A stretch of 64,000 nucleotides of DNA, taken from NCBI GenBank assembly GCA_902793295.1, contig CADBDA010000016.1:16104-80103 (forward strand), written 5' to 3'. Position numbers and translations under genes: made by a program. Positions 15,982 through 24,488 of the stretch are shown one piece after another. Below the pieces are notes generated by a model that was given only the letters and a program-made list of their open reading frames with translations, had not been told where the DNA came from and ran no database searches. Origin of the DNA: an uncultured Bacteroidota bacterium (GTDB lineage: Bacteria; Bacteroidota; Bacteroidia; Bacteroidales; P3). Each line of letters begins with the position of its first letter. Within the stretch, counting starts at the first letter, position 1.

Positions 15982-17069
15982 AAGATATTGTTCCTATAGA
16001 GAAAAGCTCATTACTAAACGACACCAGCGACATTATTGAACAGGCACAGCAGGCAGTCTATCATACAGTGAATGTCACGCTTATTATGAGGAACTGGCTG
16101 CTTGGAATGCGCATCCATAAAGAGGTACTTAAAGAAAAACGTGCTGAATATGGTGAGCAGGTGTTAATAGAGCTGGCAAAACAGCTGACACAGAAATATG
16201 GTAGAGGGTTTAATAAGAGCAATCTGTATTTGTTTGTCACATTTTATCTGAACTATCCAAACATTTTCCAATCACTGACTGGAAAATCTAATGAAGAAGG
16301 TAGCGTCAACATTTTCCAATCACTGACTGGAAAAAAGCCCATTCTTCTTTCTTGGACTCATTATTCCATAATTCTACAGGAAAAGAATGCTGAAGCTCGT
16401 GATTGGTATGAACGTGAGGCTGCCAACGAGGTGTGGAGCACACGGACACTGCAACGTAACGTCAGCAGCCAGTACTACCATCGAATGCTGATGTCGCAAC
16501 ACAAAGAGTTGGTGCATAAGGAAATGATTGAGAGAACCAGTCCACTGCAGGACAAGATGGAATTTATCAAAAATCCGGTAATTGCCGAATTCCTCGGTTT
16601 TCCACAGGAGGCGACGTTTACAGAGTCTGAACTTGAGACAAGTATCATCAACAACTTGCAAAAGTTCATTATGGAACTTGGCAAGGGCTACGCCTTTGTT
16701 GCCAGACAGCAACACATCCATACAGAGAAGGAGGATTATTATATTGACTTGGTTTTCTATAATTACTTGTTGAAATCGTTTGTGTTGATAGACCTCAAAA
16801 CGACCAAGGTAACCCATCAGGATGTAGGCCAGATGGATATGTATGTTAGGATGTATGATGAGTTGAAACGAGGTGAGAATGACAATCCTACCATTGGTAT
16901 TTTGATATGTGCCGACACGGATGAAGACATTGCACGATACTCAGTACTCCACGACAATGACCAACTGTTTGCTGCTAAATATAAGACCTATATGCCAACA
17001 GACGAGGAGTTGCGAGCAGAGATAGAGGCACAAAAGAATATCTATTATTTGCAACACAAAGAAAAATAG
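15978..17069 (+). CDS. DUF1016/PDDEXK nuclease-domain protein B (YhcG-like)
   Basis: The 363-residue product has the DUF1016 N-terminal domain (NVTLIMRNWLLGMRIHKEVL, about 31-50, and YGRGFNKSNLYLF) and a C-terminal PD-(D/E)XK domain. The latter shows YYIDLVFYN (Asp near 256), LIDLKTTKV (Asp-Leu-Lys near 271-273) and the following GQMDMYV. It is diverged from nuclease A and has a different substrate-side region. A 27-base stretch encoding IFQSLTG is repeated in frame with a 48-base period (16260-16286 and 16308-16334). Its start overlaps the leader ORF stop and its own stop lies 4 bases before hsdR. Confidence 0.85.
   Translation: MKDIVPIEKSSLLNDTSDIIEQAQQAVYHTVNVTLIMRNWLLGMRIHKEVLKEKRAEYGEQVLIELAKQLTQKYGRGFNKSNLYLFVTFYLNYPNIFQSLTGKSNEEGSVNIFQSLTGKKPILLSWTHYSIILQEKNAEARDWYEREAANEVWSTRTLQRNVSSQYYHRMLMSQHKELVHKEMIERTSPLQDKMEFIKNPVIAEFLGFPQEATFTESELETSIINNLQKFIMELGKGYAFVARQQHIHTEKEDYYIDLVFYNYLLKSFVLIDLKTTKVTHQDVGQMDMYVRMYDELKRGENDNPTIGILICADTDEDIARYSVLHDNDQLFAAKYKTYMPTDEELRAEIEAQKNIYYLQHKEK
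16260..16334 (+). repeat. in-frame duplication inside nuclease B
   Basis: AACATTTTCCAATCACTGAC and the next seven bases occur at 16260-16286 and again, identically, at 16308-16334. The 48-base period is 16 codons, so the reading frame is kept. Confidence 0.85.
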
Positions 17070-17073
17070 CATC

Positions 17074-20000
17074 ATGCCATACTTCAACGAAAGCCAATTA
17101 GAGATGTCGATTGTCACCCTGCTGCAGGAGCAGGGGTATGACTACGTCAAAGGCGAGGATATCGTGCGCAATCTCGACGAGGTGGTGCTGCGCGACGACC
17201 TTGCGCAATATCTCCGCAGCCGCTACAAGAACGACGGCATCACGGAGCAGGAGGTGGAGGCGGCCATCCGCGTCATCACCCAGCGGATGGGCGGCTCGCT
17301 GTATGAAGAGAACCGACACACGATGAATCTGCTGATGGACGGCTTCTCGTTGAAACGTGAGGACGCGACTCGGCAGAACCTTTATATCCAACCCATCGCT
17401 TTCGAAGAGAGTCAGCTGAAACATAATATCTTCAAGATTGTCAATCAATACGACATCGTAGGGAACCAGCATCGCATCCCTGATGCCATTATCTTCCTGA
17501 ACGGTCTGCCTGTTGTGGTGTTCGAGTTCAAGAGCGCCATTAAGCAGAACACCACCATCGAGGATGCCTACAAGCAGCTGACCATCCGCTACCGCCGCGA
17601 CATCCCGGCTTTGTTCAAATACACCGCCTTCATCGTCATCTCCGACGGAGTGAACAACAAATTCGGCACACTCTATACCCCCTACGAATTCTTCTATGCC
17701 TGGCGAAAGGTCAACGCCAAGGACAAGGCCGACAGCGGCATCCCCTCGCTGAAGACAATGGTGGCAGGATTGTTCCGTAAGGACCGCCTTATCGATGTCG
17801 TCCACAACTTCATCTACTTCCCCGACACATCGAAGGACGAGCGCAAGTTCATCTGCCGCTATCCGCAGTACTTCGCCGCCCGAGCATTGTACCAGAACAT
17901 CCTCAACCACAGCAAGCTCAACCCTGGCGGCGACGGCAAGGGCGGCACCTACTTCGGTGCCACCGGCTGCGGCAAGTCGCTGACGATGCTCTTCCTGTCG
18001 CGATTGCTGATGAAAAGCAAAGCCCTGTGCAGCCCCACCATCATCCTCATCACCGACCGCACCGACTTGGACGACCAGCTGTCGCGCCTGCTGCTCAACG
18101 CCAAGCAGTTTGTCGGCGACAGCGTGATAGAGCAGGTGGAGAGCCGCGAGGATCTGAAAACCAAGCTTCAAGGACGCACCAGCGGCGGCGTGTTTCTCAC
18201 CACCATACAGAAGTTCTCCAAAGACATCAACCTGCTCTCCAACCGCGCCAACATCATCTGCATCAGCGACGAGGCACACCGTTCGCAGACGGGATTGGAG
18301 GAGAAGGTGGAGATTACCGACAAGGGTGTGCGCCGCTCGTACGGCTTCGCCAAATACCTGCGCGACTCGCTGCCCAACGCTACCTACGTGGGCTTCACCG
18401 GCACCCCCATCGACCCGACGCTCGAGGTCTTCGGTCCCATAGTGGATGAATACTCGATGATAGAGGCCGTGAACGACGGCATCACCAAGACCATCATGTA
18501 CGAGGGGCGCGCCTCGCACGTCTTCGCCGACAGCGAACTCATCAAGCAGATAGAAGCCTACTACGACAAATGTGCCGAAGAGGGCTCGACCGACTACCAG
18601 ATAGAGGAAAGCAAGCGGGCGATGACACAGATGAGCGTGCTGCTCAACAGTCCCGACCTTATCCATCGGCTGGCTGTCGATTTCATACAGCACTACGAAC
18701 GCCGTGTGGAAGAGGGCAGCACCGTGAAAGGCAAGGCGATGATTGTCTGCGCCACCCGCGAGATAGGCTATGCCATCTACAAGGAGATTGTCGCCCTGCG
18801 TCCCGAATGGGCAGAGGTGAAAGTATGCGGCGACGGGGAAGAACTCAGCAAAGAGGAGGCCGAGAAGATAAAGCCGATGGAGAAGGTCAAAATGGTCTTC
18901 ATCCGTCAGAAAGACGACCCCGAAGAGCTGTACAACCTGCTCGGCACCGACGAGGACCGCAAGAAACTGGACCTGCAGTTCAAGGAAGAGAAGTCGAACT
19001 TCAAGATTGCCATCGTAGTGGATATGTGGATAACGGGCTTCGACGTGCCCTGCCTCGACACGATGTACTGCTACAAGCCGTTGCAGATGCACACCCTCAT
19101 CCAGACCATCAGCCGTGTGAACCGCAACTATCCCGGCAAGGACAAAGGCTTGATTGTCGATTACCTCGGCATCAAGAAGAAGTTCAACCAGGCGATGAAG
19201 CGGTACGCCAATGGCGGACAGAACGAGACACCGGTGGAAACCATCGACAGCGCTGTCAAACTGTTCAAAGACGAGCTGGACGTGCTGCGGAGGATGTTCC
19301 ACAATATCGACTACACCAAGTTCTTCACGGGTACGCCACTGGAGCAGCTGGACACCCTGCAGCTGGCCGCCGAGCGCATACAGCAGACCGACGAACTGGA
19401 GAAACGCTTCATGAAACACACCACCATCATGAAGTCGGCCTACAACATGTGCAACAATGACGAGCGCATAGAGAAATCAGAAGTCGATGATGTGCATTTC
19501 TTCACAGGAGTGCGGTCGGTCATCTACAAGACCACCACCGGCGACTCGCCCGACGCCTCGCAGATGAACCGTCATGTGCTGAAGCTTGTCAACGAAGCGC
19601 TTATTTCTGAAGAGGTGGTTGCCATCAACACCATGCGGCTTGACAATAGCGAACAAATTGATCTGCTGGCCACACAGTATATGGAGAAGCTGAAGAAACT
19701 GCCCTACAAGAACACCAAGGTGAAGCTGATGGAGCAGCTGCTGAAAAGGGTCATCGACAGCGTGAAGAAGGTCAACAAGGTGAAAGCCGTGAGCTTCACA
19801 GAAAGGCTGAATGGTATCATAGACAAATACAACGACCGTTCGGACGACATCGTGCTAGCCGACGAGATTGTGACGGAAGTCGCCAAACAACTGGCCGACC
19901 TCTTTGAGGAAATCAAAAAAGACAGCGTGCTGCCTGACGGCATTCCCAATATCGAGGTAAAGGCCTTCTATGACATTCTGAAGTCGGTGGCAGAACAATA

Positions 20001-20757
20001 CGGCTTTCTTGACGAATATACAGAAGAACAATATATTGCCCTTGCCAAGGATGTGAAGGAGGTGGTGGATGATAAGACACAGTATATCGACTGGGACAAG
20101 AAGGCTGACATCAAAGCGCAGCTGAAGGTCCAAATTATCCTTACCCTCGCCAAGCACAAGTATCCACCGGCCACACGCGACGAAGTCTTCAAGGCCATCT
20201 TCGAGCAGGCAGAGAATTTCAAGAAGAACAGAAATGATTCAACACACGAAGTGATTCGGCCTTATCAAGTTGATGAGGAATATGAGAGGATTATGGTAGC
20301 AGAAGACTACGAATTCTACCAATGGAAAGAAACAAACGATGAAATGTCGAGCGTATTTGGTGACAACAAGACCGTCCTGTTGGGTTGCTACAAGAATAAG
20401 AAGCATCTAAGCTGGATTCAGGAGCAGAAAATATATAACATCCGCTTGGGCACAAGAAAGGGGTCGAAGGCGGGCGAATCGGAATTGTTTGAAAGAACAT
20501 CGCATCTCGTACTTTATGATGTTGACCACCCGTACAAACAGCTGTTTTTTAATATAGAGTCGTGTGCAGAGATGTCGGGTGAACAACTAAAAGAAGTTGG
20601 CTATCCAAAAGAAAAGCCAGGAAAGATATACATGACATTTAAGCTTGTCGAAACATCTTCGAATGCGCATGCCTTATATGGACCAAGCTTAATAGAACAA
20701 ATATCCGAAGAGCATCCGGAACATGTAAAAGGAACGCCTGTGTTTTTAGAGCTGTAA
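17074..20757 (+). CDS. hsdR: type I restriction endonuclease subunit R with C-terminal extension
   Basis: HsdR translocates and cuts unmethylated DNA as part of the R2M2S complex. The 1227-residue product has the N-terminal nuclease domain (PDAIIFLNG with Asp near 137, FEFKS Glu-x-Lys near 150-152). SF2 motor motifs follow: GATGCGKS (about 295-302), SDEAHRSQ (near 399), GFTGTP and QTISRVNR. A helical C-terminal region ends near residue 1055. The family is usually about 1000-1100 residues. The last 170 residues form an extra, AT-richer segment (from about 20230) with motifs I do not recognise (NIRLGTRKGSKAGES, YDVDHPYKQLFFNIE). The start region is duplicated upstream of nuclease B. Confidence 0.95.
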   Translation: MPYFNESQLEMSIVTLLQEQGYDYVKGEDIVRNLDEVVLRDDLAQYLRSRYKNDGITEQEVEAAIRVITQRMGGSLYEENRHTMNLLMDGFSLKREDATRQNLYIQPIAFEESQLKHNIFKIVNQYDIVGNQHRIPDAIIFLNGLPVVVFEFKSAIKQNTTIEDAYKQLTIRYRRDIPALFKYTAFIVISDGVNNKFGTLYTPYEFFYAWRKVNAKDKADSGIPSLKTMVAGLFRKDRLIDVVHNFIYFPDTSKDERKFICRYPQYFAARALYQNILNHSKLNPGGDGKGGTYFGATGCGKSLTMLFLSRLLMKSKALCSPTIILITDRTDLDDQLSRLLLNAKQFVGDSVIEQVESREDLKTKLQGRTSGGVFLTTIQKFSKDINLLSNRANIICISDEAHRSQTGLEEKVEITDKGVRRSYGFAKYLRDSLPNATYVGFTGTPIDPTLEVFGPIVDEYSMIEAVNDGITKTIMYEGRASHVFADSELIKQIEAYYDKCAEEGSTDYQIEESKRAMTQMSVLLNSPDLIHRLAVDFIQHYERRVEEGSTVKGKAMIVCATREIGYAIYKEIVALRPEWAEVKVCGDGEELSKEEAEKIKPMEKVKMVFIRQKDDPEELYNLLGTDEDRKKLDLQFKEEKSNFKIAIVVDMWITGFDVPCLDTMYCYKPLQMHTLIQTISRVNRNYPGKDKGLIVDYLGIKKKFNQAMKRYANGGQNETPVETIDSAVKLFKDELDVLRRMFHNIDYTKFFTGTPLEQLDTLQLAAERIQQTDELEKRFMKHTTIMKSAYNMCNNDERIEKSEVDDVHFFTGVRSVIYKTTTGDSPDASQMNRHVLKLVNEALISEEVVAINTMRLDNSEQIDLLATQYMEKLKKLPYKNTKVKLMEQLLKRVIDSVKKVNKVKAVSFTERLNGIIDKYNDRSDDIVLADEIVTEVAKQLADLFEEIKKDSVLPDGIPNIEVKAFYDILKSVAEQYGFLDEYTEEQYIALAKDVKEVVDDKTQYIDWDKKADIKAQLKVQIILTLAKHKYPPATRDEVFKAIFEQAENFKKNRNDSTHEVIRPYQVDEEYERIMVAEDYEFYQWKETNDEMSSVFGDNKTVLLGCYKNKKHLSWIQEQKIYNIRLGTRKGSKAGESELFERTSHLVLYDVDHPYKQLFFNIESCAEMSGEQLKEVGYPKEKPGKIYMTFKLVETSSNAHALYGPSLIEQISEEHPEHVKGTPVFLEL

Positions 20758-20889
20758 AAGATATCAATCTTGAATGATTAAATGCTTTAATGTGTAACTA
20801 TAATAAACCCAGTTTATTTGCACCAGAAAACACCACCTGTTTTGGATATTGTAAGAAATGTGTGATTCAATAACAAAAACTGCATAGAT
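20758..20889 (+). other. short AT-rich spacer between hsdR and the DUF262 gene
   Basis: The 132 bases contain no gene. A GTTTATTTGCA near 20811-20821 is only a partial -7 match. The phrase TTAATGTGTAA here recurs near 23112 upstream of Fic B, so the two gaps share a sequence word. Confidence 0.4.
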
Positions 20890-22980
20890 ATGAAAGGAGA
20901 GGCTCAGCCATTAATAAAATTCTTTGACGGCTCTGACAAGAGGTTTATCATCCCTCTTTATCAGCGCAACTATGACTGGAAAATCGAAAACTGCCAGCAG
21001 TTGTTCAATGACCTGTTGAAACTGCACAAGACGAAGAGAAAAAGCCACTTCTTTGGCAGCATTGTGTCGAGTATTGAAAATGGCTCGGAAGACAGATTCA
21101 TTATCGACGGTCAGCAGCGAATAACAACGGTGTCGCTTATCTTGATTGCCCTGGTGAATGCATATAAGGAAAACGCCATAGAGGCCACGGACAAGAAGAT
21201 AACGGAGAAAATATTCAAACGATATCTTGTTGACGAATATCAGGAAGACGAGCGCAAGGTGAAGCTGAAGCCCATAAAGAAAGATATGCAGGCTTTTGAT
21301 GCGTTGCTTTATAAAACAAGGGACAATTATGTGAAGGAGTCGAATGTGACGCGCAACTACGACTTCTTCTATGAAGAAATACTGAAAAGCAAACTTTCTG
21401 TCGACGAGGTTTTCGAAACAATAAAGAAACTTGAAGTGATCAACATCAAGTTGGAGGAGGACGACGATGCACAGTTGATATTTGAAAGTCTGAACTCCAC
21501 TGGCCTTGACCTGAGCGAGGCAGATAAAATACGCAACTATCTGCTCATGTCGCTGACACCTGCCCAGCAGGATGACTTATATACCCGTTATTGGAATCCT
21601 ATAGAAGAAAAAACCGACTATGAGCCCACATCGTTCGTTCGTGACTACCTGACCATGAAGCAAGGTAAAATAGGACGCATCGACAAAATATATTTCATCT
21701 TTAAAGATTATGCGGAAAACAGCCCTATGGATAAGGCTGTATTGATGGAAGACATGTATCATTATGCACAGATCTACCATCAGATAAACCATGCTGAAAT
21801 GGGCATTGACAAAATTGACAGGAAACTGAAACAGCTCAGAACATTAGAGTCAACGATTGTGTATCCGTTCTTCATGGCGTTCTTTGACTATGCGGAGAAG
21901 TATGGGTTGTCTGATGATGAACGATATCGGGTGCTGGACATTGTGGAAGCATATTATGCGCGCAGAATTATCTGTAATCTTCCTTCTAATGCATTGAATA
22001 AGGTGTTTGCCACTTTGCACAAGGACGTGATGAACCAGATAGAAAGAAACACCACCTCACAAGCTGAAGAACCGTATTATATTGATGTGCTTACATATTT
22101 GCTGCTCAATAAGGCGCGATCTTCGGTGTTCCCTCGCGACGAGGAAGTGAAGACCGATTTCGCTGTGCGTCAGGTGTACAAGATTCCCACGCCGTATCGT
22201 CTGTTTATCTTGGAGCGGCTGGAGAACCAAGATAATAACGAAAGGCATGATGTTGTCAAGCTGCTGTCAAATAAAGAGATCACAATCGAACACATCATGC
22301 CTCAAACGCTATCTGAGAAGTGGAAGGCGAGTTTGGGCGAGAATTGGGAGACGGTACACCAGCAATATCTCCATACGATGGCGAATTTGACGCTTACAGG
22401 ATACAACTCACAATACAGCAACCTGACCTTCGTTGAGAAACGCGATATGGAGAAGGGGTTTAAGGAAAGCGCTTTCCGTCTCAATAATTATGTGAAGAAT
22501 TGTGATAAATGGACCGAAACAGAGTTGTTGGAGCGTCAGCAACAGCTCTTAAAGGTATTCTTGAAGTTGTGGCCCATGCCGTCGACGGCGTTTGAGCCGG
22601 TTAAACGCGATGTCGAAAGCGTATCGATGGACGAAGAGGATTTCGAATTCACAGGCAAAAAGCTTCAGGCGTACATCTATAAAGGAGTTCGTTATACCGT
22701 GAATACTTGGAAAGAGATGCTGATTCAGGTTTGTGGTCATGTACTATTAGAGTATCGTCCAACAATCGAATGGCTCTGCGCCAATGAGAAACATGGATTT
22801 TCGTTCAAATCCGAGACCTGGCGACGAGAATTAGGACAGGATATGTACGTTTGGAGTGACAATAGCACCAACACAAAACTGAGCATACTGCATGGGTTAT
22901 TCAATGAATGTGACATTCCTTTTTCGGAGTTGGCCTTTGAGTTCAGACCTGATGTGGAATATGATGAAAGCGAGGAATAG
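20890..22980 (+). CDS. GmrSD-like protein (DUF262 plus DUF1524 HNH)
   Basis: DUF262/DUF1524 proteins are related to GmrSD, a nucleotide-dependent type IV restriction enzyme that cuts modified phage DNA, and to BrxU. The 696-residue product shows the DUF262 ParB-like signatures IPLYQRNYDW (21-30) and IIDGQQRITTVS (about 71-82). In the C-terminal half it has the DUF1524 His-Asn nuclease motif TIEHIMPQTL (about 465-474) followed by NLTLTGYNSQYSN. About 100 residues after residue 590 form an extra module (YIYKGVRYTVNTWKEML) seen in other restriction-linked proteins. It stands 132 bases after hsdR and may have partly separate transcription. Confidence 0.85.
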   Translation: MKGEAQPLIKFFDGSDKRFIIPLYQRNYDWKIENCQQLFNDLLKLHKTKRKSHFFGSIVSSIENGSEDRFIIDGQQRITTVSLILIALVNAYKENAIEATDKKITEKIFKRYLVDEYQEDERKVKLKPIKKDMQAFDALLYKTRDNYVKESNVTRNYDFFYEEILKSKLSVDEVFETIKKLEVINIKLEEDDDAQLIFESLNSTGLDLSEADKIRNYLLMSLTPAQQDDLYTRYWNPIEEKTDYEPTSFVRDYLTMKQGKIGRIDKIYFIFKDYAENSPMDKAVLMEDMYHYAQIYHQINHAEMGIDKIDRKLKQLRTLESTIVYPFFMAFFDYAEKYGLSDDERYRVLDIVEAYYARRIICNLPSNALNKVFATLHKDVMNQIERNTTSQAEEPYYIDVLTYLLLNKARSSVFPRDEEVKTDFAVRQVYKIPTPYRLFILERLENQDNNERHDVVKLLSNKEITIEHIMPQTLSEKWKASLGENWETVHQQYLHTMANLTLTGYNSQYSNLTFVEKRDMEKGFKESAFRLNNYVKNCDKWTETELLERQQQLLKVFLKLWPMPSTAFEPVKRDVESVSMDEEDFEFTGKKLQAYIYKGVRYTVNTWKEMLIQVCGHVLLEYRPTIEWLCANEKHGFSFKSETWRRELGQDMYVWSDNSTNTKLSILHGLFNECDIPFSELAFEFRPDVEYDESEE

Positions 22981-23193
22981 ACATTAGTGATAAAGGAAGA
23001 TACGAATTGAGTGCCTTTATGTGTAATTCTTGAACAATTGATTGCTTGAACTGAGGTCGGCGGTATGGTTAAGGGTTCACGGTTAAGTGTTAAGGGGTCA
23101 AATAGAATGCGTTAATGTGTAAATGCGTAAATGCAATATAAATGTGTGAATGTGTAAATATGTAAGTGAAAATTGGAAAGATAATATTTGAAT
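22981..23193 (+). other. spacer with AATGTGTAA word repeats
   Basis: No gene is seen. From about 23105 to 23165 the sequence repeats short words such as AATGTGTAA, AATGCGTAA and AATGTGTGAATGTG with a period of 9-10 bases. Confidence 0.5.
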
Positions 23194-24381
23194 ATGAGCA
23201 ACGATAAGGATGGATATTTAAACTTTGACGAGTATATACGCCAAGGGGAGCCCAGCCAGAAGGAAAAAGCGGGCTATTGGCAGACGGCTATCGGGCTTCA
23301 GGCTGTGGATGGCCTGACGGTTTCGGACTATCTGCAAGATACGGCACGTCGGCACATTGAAGGAGATATTACTATCGATGATGCTCGAGAACTTGTCAAT
23401 CAATACTATATTACAAAGACAGCCCATGATGCTAACGACGAAGACCAAGAGGAAGCCGACCGTGTATCGTCAAATATCGTAAAAGTACTGTCCAGTCCTA
23501 CTTTCAACTTCACCACTGGTGGCTACCAATCTGTACATCGTCGGGAATTTGAAGGTGTGCTGAAGCATGCTGGTGAATTCCGCACATACAATATCACCAA
23601 GAAAGAATGGGTGCTGGAAGGAGACACTGTACTATACCTGAACTGGGAAGACTTGCGTCGCACCATAGATTACGATTTGGAGCAGGAACGTGCATACACC
23701 TACAAAGGGAAGGTTCCTGACGAACTGATAACCCATTTGGCTCGGTTTGTCTCGGGGTTGTGGCAGATTCACGCTTACGGAGAAGGCAACACACGCACCA
23801 CTGCCGTTTTTACCATACAGTATCTCCGCTCCTTGGGATTTGATGTGGACAACGATCAGTTTGCAAAACACTCATGGTATTTTCGAAATGCACTGGTGCG
23901 TGCCAACTACCGTAATGTAACGAAAGGAATAGAATATACACCTGTTTTTTTGGAGCGTTTTTTCCGCAATCTGCTGCTTGGAGAACAATGGGACCTGCGC
24001 AACCGCTATCTTCATATCCATCCGACATCAGAATGGAGCGTTCAACCCAACCTTGCCACCCCCACAAGTACCCCCACAAGTACCCCCACAAGTACGCTTG
24101 CAAACAACTTAAATCCAAATAGTAAATTCAATACAAACAACAACGCCATCGTTGAACTTGTTCGGGTGATAGGAGCCGAGGAGTTGAGTATAAAACAGAT
24201 GATGGAAATCAAGGGACTCAAGGATCGCAAGAACTTCATTGATTATCATCTCGAGCCTGCTATGACAGAGAATTTCGTGCGGCGAAAATACCCCGACCGT
24301 CCCAATCATCCAAGGCAGAAATACCTGTTAACGGTGAAGGGTGTGGCTCTATATAATGAATTAATAAAAGGAGGGATGTAA
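23194..24381 (+). CDS. Fic domain protein B with antitoxin-like N-terminus
   Basis: This 395-residue paralogue of Fic A has the same architecture: VbhA-like helix TARRHIEGDITIDDARELV, a Fic core with SVHRREFEGVLKHAGEFR, and a winged-helix-like C-terminus ending in the conserved YLLTVKGVALYNEL. The active-site loop reads HAYGEGNTRTTA, so Pro and Phe of the canonical HPF are Ala and Tyr. Catalytic His and Asn are kept; altered or weak activity is possible. The linker holds three 12-base units, which keep frame. ATG 23194 is chosen over the TTG six bases upstream. It closes the island and is followed by twin palindromes. Confidence 0.86.
   Translation: MSNDKDGYLNFDEYIRQGEPSQKEKAGYWQTAIGLQAVDGLTVSDYLQDTARRHIEGDITIDDARELVNQYYITKTAHDANDEDQEEADRVSSNIVKVLSSPTFNFTTGGYQSVHRREFEGVLKHAGEFRTYNITKKEWVLEGDTVLYLNWEDLRRTIDYDLEQERAYTYKGKVPDELITHLARFVSGLWQIHAYGEGNTRTTAVFTIQYLRSLGFDVDNDQFAKHSWYFRNALVRANYRNVTKGIEYTPVFLERFFRNLLLGEQWDLRNRYLHIHPTSEWSVQPNLATPTSTPTSTPTSTLANNLNPNSKFNTNNNAIVELVRVIGAEELSIKQMMEIKGLKDRKNFIDYHLEPAMTENFVRRKYPDRPNHPRQKYLLTVKGVALYNELIKGGM
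24058..24093 (+). repeat. three 12-base repeats inside Fic B
   Basis: ACCCCCACAAGT occurs three times in a row and encodes a Thr/Pro/Ser linker. At 12 bases per unit it cannot shift the frame, unlike the 11-base array of Fic A. Both arrays share the word ACAAGTAC. Confidence 0.85.
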
Positions 24382-24399
24382 TTTAGTATCGAAAAAAAT

Positions 24400-24461
24400 G
24401 ACTTTTCTGGAATCAATTCCCAAAAAGTCATAACTTTTTTGGAGTTAATTCCAAAAAAGTT
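24400..24461 (+). promoter_or_regulatory. twin 30-base palindromic boxes, probable operator
   Basis: Box 1 (24400-24429) and box 2 (24432-24461) are both inverted repeats. Box 2 has perfect 12-base arms, AACTTTTTTGGA against TCCAAAAAAGTT. Box 1 has similar arms starting GACTTTTCTGG. Their starts are 32 bases apart, three helical turns, and box 2 ends just before the TATATTTG -7 box of the next gene. A dimeric repressor binding both boxes would block this promoter. Confidence 0.6.
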
Positions 24462-24462
24462 G

Positions 24463-24470
24463 TATATTTG
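24463..24470 (+). promoter_or_regulatory. -7 box of the iminopeptidase-like gene
   Basis: TATATTTG matches TAnnTTTG exactly and lies 18 bases before the ATG. It directly abuts the palindromic box, so promoter and operator overlap. Confidence 0.65.
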
Positions 24471-24488
24471 CATCGTAAAACATTAGAT

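Noticed and set aside
17098..19419. 773-codon open frame antisense to hsdR
   Set aside because: It mirrors the GC-rich codon pattern of hsdR, shows no family motif and is rich in His, Val and Leu as expected of a reverse-frame shadow.
24468..24488. upstream TTG start for the iminopeptidase-like gene
   Set aside because: This TTG is part of the TATATTTG promoter box and would lie upstream of the expected transcription start.
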